64,000 nucleotides of DNA from an uncultured Cytophagales bacterium (lineage in GTDB: Bacteria > Bacteroidota > Bacteroidia > Cytophagales > Cyclobacteriaceae). Positions 10,295 to 19,657 of this stretch are shown piece after piece. The number at the start of each line of letters is the position of its first letter. The stretch's first letter is position 1. A model generated the notes under the pieces. It was not told where the DNA came from. It ran no database searches and saw only the letters and a list, made by a program, of their open reading frames with translations. The position numbers and the translations under genes were made by a program. The DNA lies in contig CAJXNP010000009.1 of the NCBI GenBank assembly GCA_913057175.1, positions 124,001 through 188,000 on the forward strand. Direction: 5' to 3'.

Positions 10295-10726
10295 CTACTC
10301 TTCTATAGTCTCTTTCGTCCATGCTCCCAGGATGAATCCCGAAATAGCAAGAGCTACCATATCATATCCTCCTGTGATCCACGATAATGCATAAGGCATT
10401 TGTGCGAACATGTCGCCCGTCATTTTTGAAAGAAAAACGAAAGCAAAAGCAATTAATAGACCGATTCCGGCTCCCCGGATTCCCGAGCGTACATTCAATT
10501 GAGTAAACAACCAGGCAAGAACATATAGCGGGATGACTGTCGAAACGACATTTGTAATCCAGATGCCTGCACCAGGAGGATTGGCTTCAATGGTTGCCAT
10601 GTCGAGGCCTACCATTTCCATCCAGGGTTCGCCAAAAAGTGGTCCGTACCACAAAAATCCGAGACCGAAAAGCACGACGACACACACCAGTATCGCCAGG
10701 TGATTGATTTTTAAAGAAGTACTCAT
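10295..10726 (-). CDS. DUF1761 membrane protein
   Basis: A 143-residue integral membrane protein with four hydrophobic segments (about 8-28, 53-74, 80-103, 113-135). The N-terminal ILVCVVVLFGLGFLWYGPLF motif (about 12-31) is characteristic of DUF1761. No function is established for the family. It is encoded convergently with the rimK operon and lies 70 bp from the start side of the GAF gene; the two may be co-transcribed leftward with the GAF gene upstream. Confidence 0.8.
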   Translation of the reverse strand: MSTSLKINHLAILVCVVVLFGLGFLWYGPLFGEPWMEMVGLDMATIEANPPGAGIWITNVVSTVIPLYVLAWLFTQLNVRSGIRGAGIGLLIAFAFVFLSKMTGDMFAQMPYALSWITGGYDMVALAISGFILGAWTKETIEE

Positions 10727-10796
10727 TGCGATTTAGGTTTGATTATGAATAGAAGATAGGAATATTCAATCAAAAAAACCTAAATAACTTTCTAAA

Positions 10797-13163
10797 TCAA
10801 TTCTGGCTTTCAATCGACTGTATAATTTCTTCGACATCAATGAAGTCTCCCGAAGGTTTCTTTTTGTCGTAATTAATATCAAATCGAAGGGCACGTAAAC
10901 CTGTAATTCCCTGAAGGTCTTCTATCTGATAGTCTTCTATGGGCGTGTCAAGTACATATCCCTTGAATTGCAGAAATTGTATGTATTTTCGATAATCAAC
11001 CGCATCATGTTCACGTGAATAAATGATCGTGACCTTACCGGGAGCGGTTATTCGTTCATTGGTGCCTTTTATGTGTGCTTTATCGATCCGTTTCTTGACA
11101 ATCTCATATCGTGCATTATATGCGCCTTCCACATCAAATTTCTTCTCGTCCATGCGGAAATGTACCGCAAGCGGTGTGCTGTAAACCAATATTAAAGAGG
11201 CAATTTCCAAATGCGTAGGTAGTTCACTTTTCAGATCATTGAATCTTATCTCCATTTCGCACATGGTAATCAATTGCCACAATTGGAGATTTCGCAAATG
11301 CATTTCATCATACTTATGTCGCTTGGCGATGGACTGACCAATGTACATGTTGTACTCCACACCATCCGTTTTGTAACGCTCAAAGTAGTGTGGGAACATT
11401 TGCTGAGCTTCTACCTGCTTTTCATCAAGGAAATTGGCAAGCAGGAAATTGGCCCTGGTCACCGATTCATCAAAATCCTTTCTTTTATTGTATATCGTAT
11501 CAAACTCAGGGTCTAATTTGTTTTTATACTGGTCGATCAGCTTTTTAAGCTCACTATCCGATTTGCTTAAATGTTCAAATACCGGGTAAACTTCCGATTT
11601 CAAAAATCCTATCAGCTTGTGTTCACTGCCTGCAAACAACCCATTGTCCAGTTCCCTTTTGTGAAGCTCGATTTGGAAAATGAGTGATTCAAAAATGGGA
11701 AGGTTTGACTTTTTATGTGCTTTTTTAACCACTTTCAGCGCTTCATTCATTTGCTTCATCAGGTCGTGTCTGACCGCTTCATTTCGCTTTGTAGACGATT
11801 CGCGGATATCCAGCTGACCGTACAGTGGGATCACTTCTTTAAAGGTTATATCGCTGAATGTCATCCTTTCTTTATGCTTCTGATGATAGAGATATTTCCT
11901 GGCTTCTTCTTCAAACCTCCACTTCACAGATGGGTGAATAGTCGTGCATTCCTGCTGAATGATAGCTTCAACATTGTTCTTATCCTCATTCTTAAACCTG
12001 GCTGCCGCCATGGAAATAATGGGCATCATCAATTCAAGTCTCGTCATGACCGCATTGCTAAGCTGATAAGGCTGGGAAGCTCCCAGCTCTAAAAAGCCTA
12101 ATACTTCATCATCATGGATCAATGGGGCTATAATGTAACTCTTGAGCTTACTTTTTTTAAGGATGTGGGCCAGCTTACTCTGCGTCTGTATATAAAATTT
12201 ATCAACATCCGGAACAATCAGTGGTTTTTTAAAATCGATGAGGCTCTTATAGCTATTCCCACATAGCGTATCGCAGCACTTCAGCACCTCGTTATCATGG
12301 ATCATCATTCCGGAGATATTTCCCTTGTGGACAGCCAGGAATGAATCATTTTCGTAATTGAGAAATCCGATTTTAAGGTCATTGATCTTGAACAACCTCT
12401 TTATGCTTTCTTCGATTTTTTCAATTGATTCTTCGGTCTTAAGGATCAGGTTTGAAGTAATGTCGCTTAATGATGCATCAGTGGTTACGTCCGTCAGATT
12501 AGCAACGCCAACTCCCCGCATGATCCAGCTGTTTGGCGGGAATCTTTCCTTCCACAGATCGATGTTCTCAAAATTATCCATCAATTCCAGGTAAATTTCC
12601 TCTGTAATATCGATTGACTTGTCTGTAGGGACCATTTCGATCATATCCGCATTTAGCGCCAACCGATATGTCCTGATAATATTTGACTGTTTATCAGGTA
12701 TTTCGATCAATGTCCGGGAAGAGGTATCAATGGGATAGTTGTAATACATTTTCAGGATGGCCGCACAGGTATAAATGTAGAATGACTTGTCGTCGTATCC
12801 CTTCATTTCAATTTTAAAACCATCCCCGGCCTGTTCCATGATATTCCGGAATCGTTTGGACAGGTGGATTGGAGCGAAATTAAACGGAGGCATGATTGCC
12901 TTTATCTCATTGGTAGAGAGAATATCAGGAAAAAGAACCCGAATAACCTGTTGAATTTCAGAAGTATGTTTTTCCAATAAGGTGGAGTCATCAAATCCAT
13001 CGTATAAGAATGGATATTTTCTCTTTATCTCCAGGATCTGTTTTGCGTAATTCGATATGTTGGGGTCAGACTCTTTGGCAATTACCTCAAACGATTCAAA
13101 AATCTTTGCAAAGCTGATTTTTGCTATAGCGGGAGAGGGGACTTCACGGCCGTTAAAGATCAT
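10797..13163 (-). CDS. Large cytoplasmic GAF-domain protein
   Basis: A 788-residue protein without a signal peptide or membrane segment. A GAF domain is recognisable at about 240-395 (IAPLIHDDEVLGFLELGAS is the usual closing strand) and could sense a small ligand. The flanking regions (1-235 and 400-788) are charged and mostly helical and match the architecture of uncharacterised Bacteroidota GAF proteins; no kinase, cyclase or GGDEF output motif was found. The C-terminal 100 residues (VTIIYSREHDAVDYRKYIQF onward) are a small alpha/beta unit. It is divergent from the AraC-TPR gene at 13273 with only 109 bp between, so the promoters may overlap. A regulatory role is inferred only from the GAF domain. 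Confidence 0.75.
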   Translation of the reverse strand: MIFNGREVPSPAIAKISFAKIFESFEVIAKESDPNISNYAKQILEIKRKYPFLYDGFDDSTLLEKHTSEIQQVIRVLFPDILSTNEIKAIMPPFNFAPIHLSKRFRNIMEQAGDGFKIEMKGYDDKSFYIYTCAAILKMYYNYPIDTSSRTLIEIPDKQSNIIRTYRLALNADMIEMVPTDKSIDITEEIYLELMDNFENIDLWKERFPPNSWIMRGVGVANLTDVTTDASLSDITSNLILKTEESIEKIEESIKRLFKINDLKIGFLNYENDSFLAVHKGNISGMMIHDNEVLKCCDTLCGNSYKSLIDFKKPLIVPDVDKFYIQTQSKLAHILKKSKLKSYIIAPLIHDDEVLGFLELGASQPYQLSNAVMTRLELMMPIISMAAARFKNEDKNNVEAIIQQECTTIHPSVKWRFEEEARKYLYHQKHKERMTFSDITFKEVIPLYGQLDIRESSTKRNEAVRHDLMKQMNEALKVVKKAHKKSNLPIFESLIFQIELHKRELDNGLFAGSEHKLIGFLKSEVYPVFEHLSKSDSELKKLIDQYKNKLDPEFDTIYNKRKDFDESVTRANFLLANFLDEKQVEAQQMFPHYFERYKTDGVEYNMYIGQSIAKRHKYDEMHLRNLQLWQLITMCEMEIRFNDLKSELPTHLEIASLILVYSTPLAVHFRMDEKKFDVEGAYNARYEIVKKRIDKAHIKGTNERITAPGKVTIIYSREHDAVDYRKYIQFLQFKGYVLDTPIEDYQIEDLQGITGLRALRFDINYDKKKPSGDFIDVEEIIQSIESQN

Positions 13164-13272
13164 AAGGATGAGGGTTTTAGTGCTTAAACTAAAAACAGAT
13201 GGTTAGGTTGTGTCAGGATGAGGATATTTCCCGTTCATTTTGTTAATTTAAAGGAATAAACTTTTTGGATAG

Positions 13273-15198
13273 ATGGCCGGCAATTCGCAACACTCCGATA
13301 ATTTTTATCATAAAAGTGGTGATGCTTTTATCAAAAAATTAGAGCAGGAAGTTGAAAGAAATTTAAACAATGAGCAGTTTGGGGTAGAGGAATTGGCCGA
13401 AAGTATGTCGATGAGCCGGTCAAACCTTCACCGTAAATTGCAGCAAAATACCGGCCAATCCGTGAGTCAGTTTATCCGTGAATATAGATTGCGACGAGGG
13501 CTGGACTACCTGGAAAATGAAGGGTTAACGGTCTCTGAAACGGCTTTTAAAGTTGGTTTTAGCAGTCCCAGCTATTTCACTTCCTGCTTCACAGATTACT
13601 TTGGATATCTTCCAAGCGGAGTGAAGAATAAATTGAGTAAAAACCATGTTGCCATTCACGTCAAAAATAAGAATGAAAGATCTGATAAATTCATCAGAAA
13701 AGGAATTATAGCAGGTTTATTGGTAATGACAGGGCTGGTTGCGGCTTATTTTATCTTTCAGCCTCTTTCTGACAAAAATGTTTCGTATTCCAAACAGCCT
13801 GGCGAAAATTCCATTGCCGTACTACCCTTTAAAAACCTGAGTGAAGATAAAGAAAATGAATATTTTATAGAAGGAGTGGCAGGAGCTATTACAACAAACC
13901 TCTCAGGTATAGCAGATCTGAATGTCATTTCCAGCACCTCATCCGGCAAGTACAAAAACTCAGTCCTTTCCGCTAAAGAAATTGGTGAGGAATTACTGGC
14001 TTCTCATTTGTTGGAAGGCAGTATTCAGAGACATCTGAATGAAGTTCGCGTTGATGTCCGTCTGATTGATGCAGGAACTGAAAGACAGTTGTGGGCAGAA
14101 AGTTACGATCAGGAATTGGAAGATATTTTTGATATACAAAGAGAAATTGCACAGAAGGTAGCTTTTGCTCTGGAATCCAGACTGTCAGAAAAGGAAAAAA
14201 ACAAGTTGAACAGGGCAATAACCCAAAACACAAAAGCATATGATCTGTATCTCAAAGGCATCTATCTGAACAGGACATATTCTGTTTCCGGCAATGTTGA
14301 ATCAAGCAAATGTTTCAAAGAAGCGATTTCGCTTGATTCAGGCTTTGCGTTGGCTTATTCCGGATTAGCTTTGAATTGGGTGGCAAAAGCAGCGATTTTT
14401 GATGCATCGATGTCTCCACAACTTGCGTTTGAAAAAGCGATGCCATTATTGGAAAAAGCCGGAAGGCTGGAGCCTGAACTCGCTGAAGTTAATTTTTTAA
14501 AGGGTTTCATTTCCCTTTTTGGTAATTGGGATTTTGAGGATGCTGAATGGCAATATAAGAAAGCCATTGTCGACAATCACCCGGAAGCGCTTGCTGTCTA
14601 TGCCGATTTTTTAAATTTTACAAAAAGACATGAGGAAGCTTATGACATAGCTCAAAGATTAAACAGGGCTCACCCTCATTATCCTAATAGCCGATTGATA
14701 CTCGCCCTGTATTACCTTGACAGGTACGATGAGGCAGAAGAATTTGCCGAAGATCGGTTAAAAACATTTTCAAATTACTTTACATTGGATAACATTGGCT
14801 TTTTATATTTAAATACCGGACGGTATCACGAGGCTATTCATTATTTCCAAAGAGCTATCGACCTGGAAGGAATTCGTTATCCGCGAATGCTGGGATGGAT
14901 GGGGGCTGCCTATGCAAAGTCAGGTCAGGAAGATAAAGCCAGGGCATTATTGCAGGAGCTAAAAGAAAAGAAAAATGAAGGCCACTCTGGGTCTTATGCA
15001 TTTTTCGTTGCTGTCATTTATGCTGCGCTGGATGATGCTTCATCTGCTTTGGAATGGCTGGAAATTTCTTATAAAAACCACGATATGGAAATCCCCTGGC
15101 TTCTGACCGAACCTCAATTTCATCCCCTTCATGACGAACCCATTTTTCAGGAATTAGTGCAGAAAGTTGGCTTTCCAAATTCAGATTTTTCCTCCTGA
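13273..15198 (+). CDS. Membrane-anchored AraC-type regulator with TolB-like and TPR domains (paralog 1)
   Basis: A 641-residue one-component regulator. An AraC/XylS double helix-turn-helix lies at about 17-118 (GVEELAESMSMSRSNLHRKL, then VSETAFKVGFSSPSYFTSCF). One transmembrane helix is at 144-162. A TolB/FlgO-like domain follows (SIAVLPFKNLSEDKENEYFI to about 300, with LLEGSIQR and WAESYDQELEDIFDIQ), then TPR repeats (about 320-600). The DNA-binding part would be cytoplasmic and the TolB-TPR part periplasmic, so it could carry an envelope signal to a promoter without a kinase. It is closely similar along its length to the protein at 26114. The following gene, a cupin, is preceded by a patterned sequence shared with the paralog locus. 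The ATG lies only 6 nt after a TTTTTG stretch, so the mRNA may be nearly leaderless. Confidence 0.88.
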   Translation: MAGNSQHSDNFYHKSGDAFIKKLEQEVERNLNNEQFGVEELAESMSMSRSNLHRKLQQNTGQSVSQFIREYRLRRGLDYLENEGLTVSETAFKVGFSSPSYFTSCFTDYFGYLPSGVKNKLSKNHVAIHVKNKNERSDKFIRKGIIAGLLVMTGLVAAYFIFQPLSDKNVSYSKQPGENSIAVLPFKNLSEDKENEYFIEGVAGAITTNLSGIADLNVISSTSSGKYKNSVLSAKEIGEELLASHLLEGSIQRHLNEVRVDVRLIDAGTERQLWAESYDQELEDIFDIQREIAQKVAFALESRLSEKEKNKLNRAITQNTKAYDLYLKGIYLNRTYSVSGNVESSKCFKEAISLDSGFALAYSGLALNWVAKAAIFDASMSPQLAFEKAMPLLEKAGRLEPELAEVNFLKGFISLFGNWDFEDAEWQYKKAIVDNHPEALAVYADFLNFTKRHEEAYDIAQRLNRAHPHYPNSRLILALYYLDRYDEAEEFAEDRLKTFSNYFTLDNIGFLYLNTGRYHEAIHYFQRAIDLEGIRYPRMLGWMGAAYAKSGQEDKARALLQELKEKKNEGHSGSYAFFVAVIYAALDDASSALEWLEISYKNHDMEIPWLLTEPQFHPLHDEPIFQELVQKVGFPNSDFSS

Positions 15199-15229
15199 GC
15201 ATCATGTAAAGCGTCTGCCTGTGACGAAA

Positions 15230-15289
15230 TGCAACATATATAATAGTTTGTAAGAAAAACTTGATAGTTGTTGCAACATGCCTGATAGG
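15230..15289 (+). promoter_or_regulatory. Candidate AraC-TPR operator, copy 1
   Basis: Four blocks occur at fixed offsets: TGCAACATAT at 15230, AAAAACTT at 15255 (+25), TGCAAC at 15272 (+42) and GATAGG at 15284 (+54). Exactly the same blocks with identical spacing occur at 28092-28151 behind the paralogous regulator. The two TGCAAC direct repeats are 42 bp apart, four helical turns, as expected for a double-site AraC-type binding region. The next start codon is 127 bp from the first block (130 bp at the other locus). The role as operator is an inference. Confidence 0.6.
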
Positions 15290-15356
15290 GCTATAACTGG
15301 TTTTTCCCTCAAATTTAACTCAGTCAATAATCAATTAACCTCTAAGCATTATTTAT

Positions 15357-15746
15357 ATGAAAACTTCTATTTTTAAAATTTTAGCTTTTGTACTAATCGT
15401 ATTCTGTATCTCAACTTCCTTGCTCGCCCAGAATTGGGAAAACCTAAATCCGGATGGCACGGAAATCCTGGCTGATACTACTCTATTAAGATCAGTGATC
15501 GTCACCATTGCTCCGGGAGAAACCATAGGACCTGTTACGCACCCTGCACATTTTGCCTATATATTGACAGACGGGAAGCTTAGGGTTCATACGGAAGGCA
15601 GAGAGCCCGCAGTAATGGATCTTAAGAAAGGAATGCCCATATACATGGATCCCGTTGGGCCGCACAAAACCGAAAACGTGGGTAGCGAACCGTTTTCATT
15701 TTTAATTGTAGAGTTGAAAGAGCATCCATACAAAGGATCTGATTAA
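15357..15746 (+). CDS. Secreted cupin-domain protein
   Basis: A 129-residue protein with a signal peptide (residues 1-25, ending in SLLAQ) and a single small cupin barrel. Cupin-like pieces are TIAPGETIGPVTHPAHFAYI (about 51-70, with two His) and GMPIYMDPVGPHKTENVG. The metal-binding set looks partial: H in THPAHF and in GPHKTENVG are the candidates. It follows the AraC-TPR regulator and lies just behind the patterned TGCAAC region, so it is the likely target gene. The substrate is unknown; a binding or sensing role is as likely as catalysis. Confidence 0.75.
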   Translation: MKTSIFKILAFVLIVFCISTSLLAQNWENLNPDGTEILADTTLLRSVIVTIAPGETIGPVTHPAHFAYILTDGKLRVHTEGREPAVMDLKKGMPIYMDPVGPHKTENVGSEPFSFLIVELKEHPYKGSD

Positions 15747-16105
15747 CCGATAGATATATTAGCATAAGAATTAAAACTCTTTGATTTCCGTTTCCCTGGT
15801 TTGTGTTCTCACAAGCCAAAAACAGATGGTTTTTTTTAGGTGATTAGGATGAAGGAAATACCTGACCCATCAGAAATAAGGTTTTATCGGGCAGAATCTC
15901 CATACTTATAGAATTCCACATTCAAACAGTTTGTTGATTGTCACCTCGACTGACAAGGAGAGGTCTGCTGATTGCACTGCTTTATCTTTAATGGTAAAAA
16001 CCTCAATAACAACTTCGCTTTACATCCCCTGAATGCAGATACTTTTGCACAAGTATCCGAAGCAGAAATGTGATGGGCGGATGCTACAACCAGACCTGGT
16101 GAATT
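15747..16105. other. Convergent intergenic region with a dispersed repeat
   Basis: No gene was found between the convergent cupin and S41 peptidase genes. Bases 15919-15969 are a 51-bp repeat also present at 22862-22912 (core TCACCTCGACTGA.AAGGAGAGGTCT, where CCTC...GAGG can pair). Near the right end, GGATGCTACAACCAGACC (from 16079) resembles one end of the hairpin elements at 17716-17859 and 18362-18492. Confidence 0.5.
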
Positions 16106-17542
16106 TTATCTATTTGAGTTATCAATTGCCTTCAGTATTTTCTGATAATCAGTTTCAGGTGATTTCATGAGATGGTTGAAAAATGACTGCATTCCAGCGG
16201 GATATTCTAATTCTATATCAGGTGCAATTCCGATACCTTCATAGTTATTGCCATTATTGTCCAGGTAAACTTCATTGGAAAGGGTGATGCTCCATCCGAT
16301 GGGTAAGGGCTTTTCCAGCTGATCTGAAAATATCCCCTGTGTAGATGACCCGATTCTACCGACATGTTCTAAAACAAAACTACACAAAGCCATGATCTCC
16401 GTTGCACTGGCGGATTGACTCGAGGTAAGAATGTATACAGATTTCGTATAGGGTGAGTCGTCCTTGTCAAGGATGATCTTTTGCTTATTGGCATAGCCAG
16501 ATTTACTGTGTGCCATTTTGGTAAAGGCTAAACGAGGTTTCGTATTAAATCTCCGCATTATTTCCATGGCAACTTTATCATGTCCGCCGCCATTGAAGCG
16601 AACATCCAAAATCAATCCTTTGGTGTTGTTGAGATCTTTCATGGCCATGTCCATAATGTTTGCAATGCCATCTGCTTCAAATTTCTCACTTTGTTTGGGA
16701 GTCATGGTTTCCAGCTTATTTTCATATGCTTTCCAGAATTCTTCGTCAGGCGCATTGTCCGGCACTTCCAGGTTAACCAGGGCAAACATTTGATTTATTT
16801 GGAGGTAGCCCAAATTGTTTTCTGTAATGCCCCATCTGGCAAAACGGCTGTTTTGGGTAAGTTCATCTGCTTTTAAAAAACAGTCGGCAGTTGTGTTTGC
16901 CACCTCATATAGATTATATGATGGTAAGGTGTCTTCTTGGGTGGGTTGTTGGCTTTCCTTTTGCACTTGTTTAACCGAATCGGGGACACGCAGGTCGATA
17001 TGCATGTCGTGGAATGGTTCCAGCATTGATATTAAAATTTGATATAATTCAGTCCGGGAAGTTTCCGTTGAAATTTTTCCTTTCGTTGCTTGATACAAAC
17101 TATCCCAGTTGATGTGTCGGGTTTCAAAGTAGGCATAATGATCCGAAAAATTTTCGGCAAGTACTTCAAAGTTAAAAAGCGGGTCGTTGAGCTGTTCCTC
17201 TGACAATTTCGCTGAGCAATGAGGAGGAAGGGCATCTATTCTTCTAAATTTGTAAGTGTTTATCCCCCATTTAAAGTTTAATGTATCGTTGCTGAGGAAA
17301 ATATCATCGCCAAACATCTCTAGTGGTGCTTCGATTGACGGTGTGCACCAGCTGGCGGTTTTATCATATATATGAAAATAACCGTCTTTGATCACGACAA
17401 GCCGGCCGTATCCCATGGATTCATAGGCCCCGTTTAATTGGGTTGAGGTGTTGCCTTCTTTGAATGAGCAAAAGAGAATTGCTGATGATAAGATCAGGAA
17501 AGTACACATTTGTATATTAGGGCTGTAGCAATTCTTTTTCAT
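16106..17542 (-). CDS. S41 family C-terminal processing-type peptidase, exported
   Basis: The start is placed at the ATG at 17542; a TTG four codons upstream is the only longer choice. About 478 residues with an N-terminal hydrophobic export signal whose ILFCS could be a lipobox. The C-terminal half is an S41 tail-specific protease domain: KGLILDVRFNGGGHDKVAME (about 307-326) and SVYILTSSQSASATEIMALC, in which the Ser of the SASATE segment is the likely nucleophile. There is no clear PDZ domain; the N-terminal 230 residues resemble the helical and beta modules of Bacteroidota S41 enzymes. It would act in the periplasm or on the outer surface on unknown substrates. It is transcribed leftward, separate from its neighbours. 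Confidence 0.85.
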   Translation of the reverse strand: MKKNCYSPNIQMCTFLILSSAILFCSFKEGNTSTQLNGAYESMGYGRLVVIKDGYFHIYDKTASWCTPSIEAPLEMFGDDIFLSNDTLNFKWGINTYKFRRIDALPPHCSAKLSEEQLNDPLFNFEVLAENFSDHYAYFETRHINWDSLYQATKGKISTETSRTELYQILISMLEPFHDMHIDLRVPDSVKQVQKESQQPTQEDTLPSYNLYEVANTTADCFLKADELTQNSRFARWGITENNLGYLQINQMFALVNLEVPDNAPDEEFWKAYENKLETMTPKQSEKFEADGIANIMDMAMKDLNNTKGLILDVRFNGGGHDKVAMEIMRRFNTKPRLAFTKMAHSKSGYANKQKIILDKDDSPYTKSVYILTSSQSASATEIMALCSFVLEHVGRIGSSTQGIFSDQLEKPLPIGWSITLSNEVYLDNNGNNYEGIGIAPDIELEYPAGMQSFFNHLMKSPETDYQKILKAIDNSNR

Positions 17543-17715
17543 TGTTTTTGACAATTTTAGTTGTTGAATTCTCTACTATGGATGTCATGAGGGAACGGGA
17601 GGTTGCATGATCACCTATTAACTAATGATTAATTCTACTCACACGCATTTAGAGCGAAATGTGTGTAAAATATTCATAAAGCATTCCTACCTCAATGGCA
17701 GGTGGCAAATCCAAT

Positions 17716-17859
17716 GTCTGGTAGCAGGTTTAGAGTGTCCGCCTGAGGAGGACGAAGCGGTTCGACGACCTATAATTAAGGATTATCGATCGGACACTTG
17801 ACTGACGATAAAGGCAGGCCCTATTTATTTTAAGTCATTGCGGATGCTACGACCAGACT
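17716..17859. repeat. Hairpin-ended intergenic element, copy 1
   Basis: GTCTGGTAGCA at 17716-17726 is the reverse complement, except for 3 extra bases, of TGCTACGACCAGAC ending at 17859. The interior (GAGGACGAAGCGG..CGACCTA.AATTA..ATTATCGA.CGGA, then ATAAAGGCAGGC) aligns with the element at 18362-18492. With terminal inverted repeats and a 130-145 bp length it looks like a small non-autonomous element. Confidence 0.55.
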
Positions 17860-17881
17860 TGTACATCAATTCAATGGTGAA

Positions 17882-18304
17882 TTATTTAGCCCAGTAATCT
17901 ACTACCAATACATCTTCTAAATGTGGACCGATCACATCTCCAAATGCCTTGTGATCCGGGTGAACAAGATAGGCATCCCGGTCTTTTTCGCTATCAAATG
18001 TTAAAAAATAGCAATGGGTAAAACCCTTGTTCAATTTTTCAGGACTATTATTTGTTCCCCATTCAAAGTCCTTTATTTCAGTAATAGTTTGTTTCAACGC
18101 ATTAAAGGAAGCTTCTACTTTTTGAATATCCATCTCACTGGACGATTCCTTGAATTTGAACAGAACAACATGACGTAGTTGATTATCCACTTTTTCTAAT
18201 TTTTCAGTAACGGATGATTGGTTAGCATTGTCAGGATTATTTGTACAGCCGATCATAAGAAACAGGCTAAACAGAACAAAATAAGTAATCTTCATAGTCT
18301 TCAT
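17882..18304 (-). CDS. Dabb (stress-responsive A/B barrel) lipoprotein
   Basis: A 140-residue protein with a lipoprotein signal (LFLMIGCTNN, Cys at 20) and a Dabb domain: RHVVLFKFKESSSEMDIQKV (about 43-62), EWGTNNSPEKLNKGFTHCYF and a closing VHPDHKAFGDVI segment. This ferredoxin-like dimeric barrel occurs in stress-induced plant proteins, polyketide cyclases and many bacterial lipoproteins; the substrate here is unknown. It sits between two copies of a hairpin element and has its own leftward promoter region in the gap to 18362. It may be read together with the upstream membrane cupin gene (18495-19169) if the element between them does not terminate transcription. Confidence 0.8.
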   Translation of the reverse strand: MKTMKITYFVLFSLFLMIGCTNNPDNANQSSVTEKLEKVDNQLRHVVLFKFKESSSEMDIQKVEASFNALKQTITEIKDFEWGTNNSPEKLNKGFTHCYFLTFDSEKDRDAYLVHPDHKAFGDVIGPHLEDVLVVDYWAK

Positions 18305-18361
18305 GATTGTTTTCTATGCTGCAATATAAGTCTTTAAAAATTACCTTTTTTGGTCATAGGT

Positions 18362-18492
18362 TAAGTCTGCTCGTCGAAGGAGGACGAAGTGGTCCTGCAA
18401 CATATGATTGAGCATTATCGAGCGGATTCTTGTATGCCGATATAGGCAGGCTCTAAACATGTTAAGTTCAAGCGGATGTACGACCAGACTTA
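18362..18492. repeat. Hairpin-ended intergenic element, copy 2
   Basis: TAAGTCTGCTCGT at 18362-18374 pairs with ACGACCAGACTTA at 18480-18492 (12 of 13). The interior matches the element at 17716-17859 (GGAGGACGAAG.GGT, ATTATCGA.CGGA, GGCAGGC). Its right end stops 2 bp before the stop codon of the cupin gene. A decayed relative may lie at 24410-24545. Confidence 0.6.
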
Positions 18493-18494
18493 GG

Positions 18495-19169
18495 CTATTC
18501 CATGCTACTAAAATTGATATTATATTCCTCATAATAGGTTTTATAGCCCATTAACCGAGCTGCTGGTATAACAAGAAAATTAATTGCTTTTTGAACTGGT
18601 ACAGGCGGGCCTTCAGCAAGATAGGAATCAAAACCCGACTGTTGTATTGGCGCCATCATAAAAATCATAGCAGGCATTTTTCCGAAATCCGGATGATAAT
18701 CCATTAAGCCATAAACTTGAGATAAACCATACGCAAAATGCTCAGGTAATGGAAATTCTTTTTTTAAGTGTATCGTATCAGAAGTTTCATTGAAAGGTTT
18801 ATGGGGAGTTCCTTTTGGAACATGGACAACCTCTCCTGGTGTGATTTTCTTAATTTCTCCATTCACCCAGATTGAAAGTTCTCCATTACCAATTTCAAAA
18901 GTCTCATCGAAACTGGTGTGAATATGCATTGGTGGTCCTGGAGCAAATGGATGAACTTCGAGTTCACTATAGACAAAACCGTTTTCTTGTTTTACTATTT
19001 TCTGAGCTATACCTTCAGCTTTACTATAGAATGTCTGACCATCTTTAAAATATGTTGTTACACGAGGTTTCTTTTCAGGGAAAATGACCAAATGAAATAA
19101 ATAGCCAATTATAAGATAAACTGCTAATCCCCCAACTACATAAATAATTGATAGTTTTATTGTATTCAT
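18495..19169 (-). CDS. Membrane-anchored cupin protein
   Basis: A 224-residue protein with one N-terminal transmembrane helix (about 8-28) and a cupin_2 barrel in the middle: EVHPFAPGPPMHIHTSFDET (71-90, with His residues typical of the metal site), then ELSIWVNGEIKKITPGEVVHVPKGTPHKPF (second cupin motif, with Pro-x-Gly-x-x-His). The barrel would face the periplasm. The function is unknown; such proteins range from dioxygenases to ligand binders. The stop codon lies 2 bp from a hairpin element. Upstream, towards 19351, is a 180-bp AT-rich promoter region. Confidence 0.75.
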   Translation of the reverse strand: MNTIKLSIIYVVGGLAVYLIIGYLFHLVIFPEKKPRVTTYFKDGQTFYSKAEGIAQKIVKQENGFVYSELEVHPFAPGPPMHIHTSFDETFEIGNGELSIWVNGEIKKITPGEVVHVPKGTPHKPFNETSDTIHLKKEFPLPEHFAYGLSQVYGLMDYHPDFGKMPAMIFMMAPIQQSGFDSYLAEGPPVPVQKAINFLVIPAARLMGYKTYYEEYNINFSSME

Positions 19170-19350
19170 ATCACAACAATTTTTGTTAAACCAATGAGAT
19201 CATGTTTTAATAATCTCCAATTGTCATTAGCAAAATTGGCTTATAGATATATCATAAAATTGTACACATCGGACATGTTTTACTTGATATTAATTTAACC
19301 CGGAAAATTCAATGAATTTTTCGCACTGATGCTTAGATCAGTATTTTCAA

Positions 19351-19644
19351 CCCGATGGGTCAGACGAAACAATGGATGTCTGACTCTGACAAAATCGTCA
19401 TGAGCCGATGTTTTACAAAATCCTGGTCACAAGTAAGTTAAGTTTACTATCATCGTAAGTGAAGAATCCAAACATTCCTCAAATTTGGGGAATAAGGATT
19501 TTGTTAAAATCGGGGTTAACCTCCTACGAGTCTGATACGACTGTCGGAGTCATCAGACCTGACATAACTTATTGAATAACAGAAGTTTTCAATAAGTTAT
19601 CGTCATTATTCATGTTTTTCCATGAATAATGCGGGTTAATAGCA
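19351..19644 (+). repeat. 295-bp five-hairpin element, copy 1
   Basis: Nearly collinear with 25735-26033 over its whole length. Hairpins: GTCAGAC 19359-19365 with GTCTGAC 19378-19384; GATTTT-gtt-AAAATC 19497-19511; GTCTGAT + GACT with AGTC + ATCAGAC 19530-19558; ATAACTTATTG 19564-19574 with CAATAAGTTAT 19590-19600 (perfect 11 bp); ATTATTCATG 19605-19614 with CATGAATAAT 19621-19630 (perfect 10 bp). The ends are CCCG and CGGG. It is either a structured RNA or a non-autonomous mobile element. Confidence 0.7.
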
Positions 19645-19657
19645 GATGGAGAAGTAC

